Shown: in pieces, positions 58,115-64,000 of the stretch
Position numbering within the stretch: the stretch's first letter is position 1
Layout: each line of letters begins with the position of its first letter
DNA from: Micromonospora_G sp044901685
GTDB lineage: Bacteria; Actinomycetota; Actinomycetes; Mycobacteriales; Micromonosporaceae
Reading direction: 5' to 3'
Assembly (NCBI RefSeq): GCF_044901685.1
Contig: NZ_JBJDPS010000001.1
Location: 186,001 to 250,000, forward strand
Length of the DNA stretch: 64,000 nt
Position numbers and translations under genes: made by a program
Notes under the pieces: model-generated
Seen by the model: the letters and a program-made list of their open reading frames with translations, nothing else
Database searches by the model: none
Told to the model about the DNA's origin: nothing

Positions 58115-59392
58115 TCACGATCCGGGCATCGCCTCCAGCATCGCGATCACCTCGGCCACCTGGGCGGCGGCGCCGGTGTCGCCGACCCGGCGGTAGAGGT
58201 CGTGCTGCCAGCGGGAACAGCTCAGCGCGTCGAACCGCACCTTCGGGTCGATCATCGCGTACGGGGCGAGCTGCCCGATGATGCCGGCCAGCCACCCGGC
58301 GGCGTCGAGCGCGGCCGGCACCCGGTCGGACTCGAGCTGACGCTGGCCAAAGTTGATCACGGCGGCGGCCCAGTGCCGGCCGAACTCGCCGAACTGGTAG
58401 CGCATGCCGACCACCCGTTGCTGGGACGCCGCCGCGAACAGGGCGTGCGCCTCCAACCCGAACAGCAGCTCGTCCGCGTCGGGGGCGCTGACCAGCAGTT
58501 CGCCCAGGGTGGTGGCGTACGCCGGGGCGAGCTGGGGGGAGCAGCGCATCGAGGGTGCGAGAATCCTGACCTCGGTGGCCGGCGCGGTGAGGGTCTCGAC
58601 CAGATCGTGCTTGCCCGCCGTGGCGAGCGCCCGCGCCAGCGACGGTTGGCCGTTGATCACCTGCTCGGCCACGTCGTTGCCGGGCAGGGGCTCGTCCGGG
58701 CTGGTGGTGGCGAGGAACCACTGTGCCATCCGGGCCAGCTCGTCCCGGCCGGCCGCGCCGTGCACGATGAAGGCGACCGCCGCCGCCGCGTGTACCGGGA
58801 GCGCGTGCGCGGCCGGTAGCGCGAACTGGTTACCACGGCGGTACGCCGCCAGGAACTCCCGCAGCGCCCAGTCGGCCGCGCTCGCCGCGACGTCGGGGTC
58901 GCCACCGATGGCCATCTGCACCTGCGCGGCCAGGGCGACCACCCGGGCGGCCGGCACCGCCCCCTCGGCGTCGGAGCGCTCCACGCGGAGATCGAGGCAG
59001 GTGGTCACCGCCTGCTGGGCGTCGGCGATCGCCGACAGCGGACGGCCGGCGCCGGCGTGCACCCGGGCCCGGCGGATCAGGACGTCGGCGACGAGCTGCC
59101 CGGCCGACCCGCCGAGGCGCTCGTAGGCGGTCTCCGCCTCGACCAGGGCGTCGACCGCGCCCTGGTAGTCGTCGGCCTGCCGGAGCCACTCCCCGAGGGT
59201 GTAGAGCATCGACCCGAGTTGCTGCGGGTTGTCGGCGTCCCACGGCTCGGCCTCGGTCGCCTCCCGTACCAGGGTGCAGGCCCGTTGGTACCGGTCGATC
59301 GCACCGGGGAGGTCACCGCGCGCGTGGCAGCGCTCCCCGTCCGCCGTCAGCCGCACCACCTCACGCCGGGAACCACCGCTCGTCATCGCCAT
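58115..59392 (-). CDS. TPR-repeat protein of unknown function
   Basis: 425 residues from ATG 59392 with GGGAGGT upstream. N-terminal half shows tandem helical repeats (RCHARGDLPGAIDRYQRACTL, LYTLGEWLRQADDYQGAVDAL, VLIRRARVHAGAGRPLSAIADAQQAV), consistent with TPRs; no HTH or enzymatic motif is seen. The gene is 8 bp from the stop of the C-domain gene and converges on it, so it is probably outside the biosynthetic operon, though it could be a regulator of it. Confidence 0.7.
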   Translation of the reverse strand: MAMTSGGSRREVVRLTADGERCHARGDLPGAIDRYQRACTLVREATEAEPWDADNPQQLGSMLYTLGEWLRQADDYQGAVDALVEAETAYERLGGSAGQLVADVLIRRARVHAGAGRPLSAIADAQQAVTTCLDLRVERSDAEGAVPAARVVALAAQVQMAIGGDPDVAASAADWALREFLAAYRRGNQFALPAAHALPVHAAAAVAFIVHGAAGRDELARMAQWFLATTSPDEPLPGNDVAEQVINGQPSLARALATAGKHDLVETLTAPATEVRILAPSMRCSPQLAPAYATTLGELLVSAPDADELLFGLEAHALFAAASQQRVVGMRYQFGEFGRHWAAAVINFGQRQLESDRVPAALDAAGWLAGIIGQLAPYAMIDPKVRFDALSCSRWQHDLYRRVGDTGAAAQVAEVIAMLEAMPGS

Positions 59393-59643
59393 CGGACCTC
59401 CCTCGTCTCGTACCGGTGTGCCGGATCGTAGGAGGTGGAGTCCACCGGACGGGCGAGCGGACGAGCCCCGCGACCGGGGAACTCGGCCGGGAACTTTTGT
59501 GCGACGGACATCGACTATTTGGACGGACGTCGGTGCCAGCACCGGGTCCGGCGACGTCGCGGCACGTGGGACCCGTGGGCGGCGCGTTCGACCAGGTTCA
59601 CAGGCCGTGCGTCACGCCGGCCGCGAGTGCGATCGAGGAGCCG

Positions 59644-61122
59644 ATGTCCATCACCTCCGTCCAGGCCGAACAGCCTGGGCCCACACCGTCCCCAGCCACC
59701 CCGGCCGTGCCCACCGTGGCGCGGCCCTCCACCGGGCTGGGCGCCCTCCTGCTCCGGCTGCACTTCTACGCCGGTGTGCTGGTCGCCCCGTTCCTCCTCG
59801 TCGCGGCCCTGACCGGGCTGCTCTACACGATCACCCCGCAGTTGGACGCCGCCCTCTACGGCACCGAACTGCGCGCCGATCCGGCGGGCCGGACGGCAAA
59901 ACCGCTCTCCGAGCAGGTGGCCGCGGCCAGGGCGAGCCACCCCGACGGCACCCTGTCGTACGTCGCGGTCGGCGCCTCCGACGCCACCACCCAGGTGGTG
60001 TTCACCTCGCCGGAGCTGGGGGAGAACCAGCACAGCGTGTACGTCGACCCGTACACCGCACAGGTGAAGGGGCAACTGACGACCTGGTTCGGGTACACGC
60101 CGGTGCGTACCTGGCTGGACGACCTGCACCGCAACCTGCACCTCGGAGTCGTCGGGCGGCACTATTCCGAGTTCGCGGCGAGCTGGCTCTGGGTGATCGC
60201 CCTCGGCGGCCTGGCGCTGTGGTGGCGTCGCCACCGGGGCGTACGCGGCAGGGCCCGCCGGCTGCTGCTGCCGGACCTCGCCGCCCGCAAGGGGGTCCGC
60301 CGTACCCGTGGTTGGCACGCCAGCACCGGCGTGTGGCTGGTGATCGGCCTGCTCTTCCTCTCCGCCACCGGCTTGACCTGGTCGCGGTACGCGGGCGCGA
60401 ACTTCAGCTCGGGGCTGGACGCACTCGACGCCCGTACCCCGCAACTGTCGACCGCCCTGACCCCCGGCGGCCAGCCGGAGGCCGGGGGAGGACATCACGG
60501 TGGCGGACCGGCCGCCGCTCCGGTTCCGGTCGACCCGGCCGCGATCGACCAGGTGCTCCGCGTCGCCCGGGACAACCGGCTCACCGGCCCGGTCGAGGTG
60601 ACCCTGCCCGAGGACGCCTCCTCGGCGTGGACGGTGGCACAGGTGGACGACACCTGGCCGGTGCGGAAGGACCGGGCCGCGATCGACCCGAGCGCCGGTA
60701 CGGTCGTCGCCCGTAGCGACTTCGGCGACTGGCCGCTGCTGGCCAAGCTGAGCAGTCTCGGGATCAGCGCGCACATGGCGATCCTGTTCGGCCCGGCGAA
60801 CCAGATCCTGCTCGCCGCCCTCGCCGTCGGACTGATCTGCGTGATCGTCTGGGGCTACCGGATGTGGTGGCAGCGTCGACCGACCCGGGCCGACCGATCC
60901 GCCCTGGTCGGTGCGCCACCGGCCGCTCGTGGCGGGTGGCAGAGGCTCCCGTCCTGGATGATCCTCGTCGGTCTGCCGGTGGTCTTCCTGATCGGCTGGG
61001 TGCTGCCGCTGTTCGGCATCCCACTGCTCGGGTTCATCGCCGTCGACCTGATCGTCAACGCGGTACGCCGACGACGGGCCGACCCGTCGGTGCCGGTCTC
61101 ACCCGCGCCCGCGGGTAGCTGA
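59644..61122 (+). CDS. PepSY-domain membrane protein
   Basis: 492 residues from ATG 59644 with GAGGAG upstream. Four main membrane helices: HFYAGVLVAPFLLVAALTGLLY, SWLWVIALGGLALWW, WHASTGVWLVIGLLFLSATGLTWS and ILLAALAVGLICVIVWGYRMWW, with a fifth near the end (ILVGLPVVFLIGWVLPLFG). The His in LHFYAGV, LHRNLHLG and WHASTG are conserved in PepSY-TM proteins linked to iron reduction or siderophore uptake (PiuB-like). An extracytoplasmic PepSY region lies around residues 60-135 and 265-355. A Gly/His-rich patch (GGGHHGGG) is unusual. Confidence 0.85.
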   Translation: MSITSVQAEQPGPTPSPATPAVPTVARPSTGLGALLLRLHFYAGVLVAPFLLVAALTGLLYTITPQLDAALYGTELRADPAGRTAKPLSEQVAAARASHPDGTLSYVAVGASDATTQVVFTSPELGENQHSVYVDPYTAQVKGQLTTWFGYTPVRTWLDDLHRNLHLGVVGRHYSEFAASWLWVIALGGLALWWRRHRGVRGRARRLLLPDLAARKGVRRTRGWHASTGVWLVIGLLFLSATGLTWSRYAGANFSSGLDALDARTPQLSTALTPGGQPEAGGGHHGGGPAAAPVPVDPAAIDQVLRVARDNRLTGPVEVTLPEDASSAWTVAQVDDTWPVRKDRAAIDPSAGTVVARSDFGDWPLLAKLSSLGISAHMAILFGPANQILLAALAVGLICVIVWGYRMWWQRRPTRADRSALVGAPPAARGGWQRLPSWMILVGLPVVFLIGWVLPLFGIPLLGFIAVDLIVNAVRRRRADPSVPVSPAPAGS

Positions 61123-61188
61123 CCGGCCGTTGTGTCGACGGTGACGCCTGGGTCACCGGTCCCGCCGCCGCGTCGGCGCGACGGACAT

Positions 61189-61218
61189 GTGGGTCCGGAC
61201 CGAGCGGTCCGGACCCAC
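61189..61218. terminator. Strong hairpin between converging genes
   Basis: 13-bp perfect stem GTGGGTCCGGACC / GGTCCGGACCCAC with loop GAGC, 66 bp after the PepSY stop and 14 bp before the stop of the minus-strand NlpC/P60 gene. Confidence 0.8.
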
Positions 61219-61232
61219 GATCGTGACGACGG

Positions 61233-62549
61233 TCAGGAGACCGTGCCGGGCTGGGCCGAGATGAGCACCTGGCTCCACCCGCTCGGGTCTGTCTCACCGG
61301 TGCCGCTGATGTCACCGCCGCTGAAGTCGTAGGGGTTGAGGTCGACGTAGTGGTTCATCGAGGTGGGCTTGTGTCCGAAGTAGACACCACCACCGGGCGA
61401 GACCAGGTTGGTGAAGACCTGCCAGGTGGATTCGCGGAGGTCGCTGCCGGTCCAGTTGTCGACTCCGTCGACCCGGTAGGACCGGAGCCGGCCGTCCGAG
61501 GTGGTCCCGAGCAGCCAGTCGGGGCCGGTGGCGGTGAGGGTCTTGAGGGCGCCGAAGCCCTCGTCGATCGACACGTAGCCGGTGATGTCGGTGATCTCCG
61601 GCTTGGCGACGTTGACGGTGTAACGGCGCAGCACGCCGTCGGCGATGCCGTAGAGGTGACCGCTGCCGTCGTAGGTGAGCAGGTCGTGGCTCCAACCGCT
61701 GTCGGCGAGGCGGGTCGGCGTCCGGAACGTGACGGTGTCCAGGTTGGTGCCGATGTCGACGCGCCAGAGTTCGTTGGCGGTGGAGGTGAACAGGATGGTG
61801 TTGTAGTCGAGGGTGGCCATGGTGCGCGGGGTGAACGGCAGGGACGCGTCGGAGCGCGAGGCGCCCCGGATACGGTCACCGGTGGCGGCGTCGACCGCGG
61901 TGAACGTCAGCCGGCCGTCGGCGAGTACGCCGTAGATGTTGGCGGTGCCGCGTACGCCGTCGATGATCTTGTTGTACCTGACGCCCTTGAAGTTCTCCGC
62001 CTCGTACCAGGAGCGGCTCTTGACCACGCGGCGTCCCTCGAGATTTTCCTTGTACTCCTCGTAGACCCACATCTGGGTCCGGGACGAGTCCACCCACTTC
62101 TCGAACAGGGCCACGTGGCCGTACTCCACGCCGAGGATCGCGTCACCGGGCAACAGGTCGCCCAGGTTGTCGAACGTCCTGGTGTCGCCGAAGGTATCCA
62201 AGGTCCGGGTCGAGCGGTCCCCGCCACCACTCTTCGGCAGGTGCCACGCCATCGACACGAAGCCCGAGCAGTCCGGCCGGTACGGGTGTCCATCCTGGTC
62301 CGGCTTCTGGTCGCTCTGGTACTGGCTGTAGATCGCGCCGTACTGGTCGATCCACCACCGGGCCCGGTTGAGTACCTCGTCCCGGGTGATCTGCCCGCCC
62401 ACCGACGAGGCGGCCCGGGCCGGCGCGGGCGGGGCGGTGACGGTGTCGACGGCCACGACGGCCAGGCCGAGAGTGGCCGCGGCGAGCACGCTGGTCGCCG
62501 TCGCGAGGATCCGTTGGGGGACGATCTTCTGGAGCAGGGATCTGGGCAC
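61233..62549 (-). CDS. Secreted NlpC/P60-like hydrolase with tachylectin-like propeller
   Basis: 438 residues from GTG 62549 (weak ribosome-binding site; no ATG alternative). Signal peptide: basic start, hydrophobic ILATATSVLAAATLGLAVVAV, ending PAPARAASS. Then an NlpC/P60-type domain with the catalytic Cys in RPDCSGFVSMAW and the His in VEYGHVALFEKW. From residue ~200 a beta-propeller with repeats such as IYGVLADGRLTFTAVDAATG, resembling tachylectin-2, which binds N-acetylated sugars. Probable cell-wall hydrolase or amidase retained on glycan. A c-di-AMP riboswitch upstream was looked for and not found. Confidence 0.8.
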   Translation of the reverse strand: MPRSLLQKIVPQRILATATSVLAAATLGLAVVAVDTVTAPPAPARAASSVGGQITRDEVLNRARWWIDQYGAIYSQYQSDQKPDQDGHPYRPDCSGFVSMAWHLPKSGGGDRSTRTLDTFGDTRTFDNLGDLLPGDAILGVEYGHVALFEKWVDSSRTQMWVYEEYKENLEGRRVVKSRSWYEAENFKGVRYNKIIDGVRGTANIYGVLADGRLTFTAVDAATGDRIRGASRSDASLPFTPRTMATLDYNTILFTSTANELWRVDIGTNLDTVTFRTPTRLADSGWSHDLLTYDGSGHLYGIADGVLRRYTVNVAKPEITDITGYVSIDEGFGALKTLTATGPDWLLGTTSDGRLRSYRVDGVDNWTGSDLRESTWQVFTNLVSPGGGVYFGHKPTSMNHYVDLNPYDFSGGDISGTGETDPSGWSQVLISAQPGTVS

Positions 62550-62714
62550 TCTGCGTTTCCGTTCTTTGTGGGAGCGGTTCCTGTCGCAGAGTGTTTGTGG
62601 GATCACTTCAAGATCGCTTGAGGTCGTCTGCAACCTGATTTGCAGCGTTTGTCGGGCGTTTGCCGTCAGCGGCCGTACGCCGTCCAGGCGGTGTGGGTGA
62701 CCAGCGGCGACTCG

Positions 62715-63431
62715 TCACCTCAGCCGCGCGGCGAGTTCGCCGACCGTTTCCATCGCGTACCGCTGCATCCCGGGACCGAAGGTGATCCGGGTCGCGCCCA
62801 GCCGTGCCAGTTCGGCCACGGACCTCCGGTCCGGTCCGGCGGCCAGGTTGACCGGGCCGTCGACCCCGTTTCGCAGCACCGGGACCGCCTCGGGCGGCGC
62901 CAGCAGCGGGTACACGCAGTCGACGCCGGCGGCCACGTACAGCCGGGCTCGTTCCACGGCCTCCGCCGGGTCACCCGTGCCGTACAGGAAGGTGTCGACG
63001 CGGGCGTTGACAAAGAGGGCGTCGCCCGCCTCCGCGTGTACCTCGGCCAGCCAGTCCGCGTGCCGCCGGGGGTCCTTGAGCGTCCGTGCCTCGGAGTCCT
63101 CCAGGTTGCAGCCGACAACGCCGGTCTCCAGCAGCCGCCCGACCAGTTCCCGGGGAGCGAGGCCGTAGCCGCCCTCGACGTCGGCCGACACGGGCACCGA
63201 CACGGCCCGGACGATCCGCGCCACCGCGGCGAACATCTCCTCGGGCGGGGTGGCACCGTCCCGGTAGCCCAGCGAGGCGGCGACGCCGGCACTCGGGGTG
63301 GCGAGGGCCGGGAAGCCGGCGTCGGCGAAGACCCGGGCGCTGCCCGCGTCCCACGGCCCCGGCAGGACAAGCGGGTCCCCTGCGGCGCGACCGTGGTGCA
63401 TGGCGCGGAAGGCGAGCGCGGGGGACGTCAT
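62715..63431 (-). CDS. Isocitrate lyase/phosphoenolpyruvate mutase-family enzyme
   Basis: 238 residues from ATG 63431, overlapping the upstream stop by 4 bp. TIM-barrel of the ICL/PEPM superfamily: WDAGSARVFADAGFPALAT, DVEGGYGLAPRELV, GCNLEDSEARTLKDP (metal-ligand region) and VNARVDTFLYG. The catalytic Cys of ICL (KKCGH) is absent, as in the PEPM/oxaloacetate-decarboxylase-like branch. It acts on a C-C or C-P bond of a small keto or hydroxy acid; substrate unknown. Second gene of an operon. Confidence 0.85.
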   Translation of the reverse strand: MTSPALAFRAMHHGRAAGDPLVLPGPWDAGSARVFADAGFPALATPSAGVAASLGYRDGATPPEEMFAAVARIVRAVSVPVSADVEGGYGLAPRELVGRLLETGVVGCNLEDSEARTLKDPRRHADWLAEVHAEAGDALFVNARVDTFLYGTGDPAEAVERARLYVAAGVDCVYPLLAPPEAVPVLRNGVDGPVNLAAGPDRRSVAELARLGATRITFGPGMQRYAMETVGELAARLR

Positions 63432-63964
63432 CGGCCGCTCGGCGTGTGGTGGCCGGGGACCATCCGGGTGGACACCCCGAAGCGGTTCCACGCGTTGATC
63501 GTCGTGATCGCGACGATGAGGCGGGCCAGTTCGGTCTCGTTGAACTCGTTCGCCGCCCGCGCGTACACCTCGTCCGGGACAAATCCGTCGGTGAGCACGG
63601 TGACCGCCTCGGTCAGCTCGATCGCCGCGATCTCCTTCGCGGTGTAGAAGTGCCTCGACTCGGTCCACGCCGCGAGCTGGATGATCCGCTCCGCCGACTC
63701 ACCCGAGGCCAGCGCGTCCTTGCTGTGCATGTCCAGACAGAAGGCGCAGCGGTTGAGCTGGGAAGCGCGGATCTTGACCAGGTTGAGCAGGGTCGGCTCG
63801 ACGCCCTGCCGCGCCACCGTGTCCAGCCGGACCATGGCCTTGTACGCCTCGGGGGCGAGTTTCGCCCAGTCCAGGCGCTGCGCGTGTTCCGGGAGGCGCC
63901 CACTGCCCGGCGTTCCATGCGTTGTCATCGGTGCATGCGTTGTGATCGTTCCTAGCGTTGTCAT
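63428..63964 (-). CDS. Carboxymuconolactone decarboxylase/AhpD-like protein
   Basis: 178 residues from ATG 63964; ATG 63928 is an alternative, and the N-terminus contains a near-repeat (MTTLGTITTHAPMTTHGT). AhpD core: RASQLNRCAFCLDMHSKDA (CxxC with the His), and TAKEIAAIELTEAVTVL. AhpD proteins are thiol-dependent hydroperoxide reductases. First gene of the two-gene operon, coupled to the isocitrate lyase/PEPM-like gene; the promoter lies near the right window edge. Confidence 0.88.
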   Translation of the reverse strand: MTTLGTITTHAPMTTHGTPGSGRLPEHAQRLDWAKLAPEAYKAMVRLDTVARQGVEPTLLNLVKIRASQLNRCAFCLDMHSKDALASGESAERIIQLAAWTESRHFYTAKEIAAIELTEAVTVLTDGFVPDEVYARAANEFNETELARLIVAITTINAWNRFGVSTRMVPGHHTPSGR

Positions 63965-64000
63965 CGCGGCAACGCTACGCAGCCGGTGGCCTCGGCGTAT

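Noticed and set aside
62550..62714. A c-di-AMP (ydaO-type) riboswitch ahead of the NlpC/P60 gene
   Set aside because: The leader is too short and I could not find the conserved core; only a small CTGCG/CGCAG pairing is visible.
1..64000. tRNA or rRNA genes
   Set aside because: No stretch with tRNA cloverleaf consensus boxes or rRNA sequence was recognised on either strand by eye.

Overview
The window is high-GC DNA with strong G/C bias at third codon positions, frequent GTG/TTG starts, 4-bp ATGA/GTGA gene overlaps and Gly/Pro/Ala/Arg-rich proteins. It is chromosomal DNA of a filamentous actinobacterium. Gene content and a short AGGAAGGGCCCCTT palindrome that I associate from memory with Micromonospora genomes point to Micromonosporaceae. 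I saw no rRNA, tRNA, CRISPR array, integrase or transposase.

Layout. 1-3.8 kb: end of a DUF5682/VWA gene fused in one frame, translationally coupled to a SWIM zinc-finger gene. 4-13.6 kb: accessory genes (FG-GAP repeat secreted protein, VOC protein, alpha/beta hydrolase, secreted GH62 arabinofuranosidase with a ricin-type lectin domain and LacI-type operators, MBL hydrolase, membrane-anchored HTH protein, phosphotransferase, DinB-like protein) plus remnants of a DUF1080 gene and a TetR gene. 13.6-24.3 kb: S9 peptidase, a DrrAB-like ABC exporter with DUF4097 and ribbon-helix-helix proteins upstream, a PstS-like secreted protein, an ABC-F ATPase with a possible attenuation leader, and a polytopic glycosyltransferase-like protein. 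24.5-27.0 kb: a divergent pair encoding a uracil-DNA-glycosylase-fold/ADP-ribosyltransferase fusion and a macrodomain protein. This is the strongest candidate for an undescribed system: a DNA-base-recognition fold joined to an ADP-ribosyl writer, beside a likely eraser or reader. 27.3-38.7 kb: flotillin/NfeD pair, small membrane proteins, an AbiEii-like nucleotidyltransferase that may be frameshifted, a TDT transporter, a CGNR regulator, a PNPOx-like protein, and two divergent TetR/oxidoreductase pairs with readable operators.

38.8-58.1 kb is a biosynthetic cluster: a stand-alone condensation domain, a PvcA/Dit1-type isonitrile synthase with a large N-terminal extension, a methyltransferase, an acyl-AMP ligase, a free carrier protein, an MFS exporter, a 3097-residue synthase (KS-AT-ACP-aminotransferase-luciferase-like monooxygenase-C-A-PCP) and a terminal C-domain protein with a TubC-type docking domain. 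The order resembles assembly lines for beta-amino (alpha-hydroxy) fatty acyl peptides such as mycosubtilin, microginin and puwainaphycin. It has no thioesterase and adds an isonitrile-forming enzyme. I infer a short lipopeptide built by acyl activation, one malonyl extension, beta-transamination, oxidation and addition of one amino acid.

58.1-64 kb: TPR protein, PepSY membrane protein, secreted NlpC/P60 hydrolase with a tachylectin-like propeller, and a two-gene operon (AhpD-like protein, isocitrate lyase/PEP mutase-like enzyme).

All family calls are from reading motifs by eye; no database search was run.
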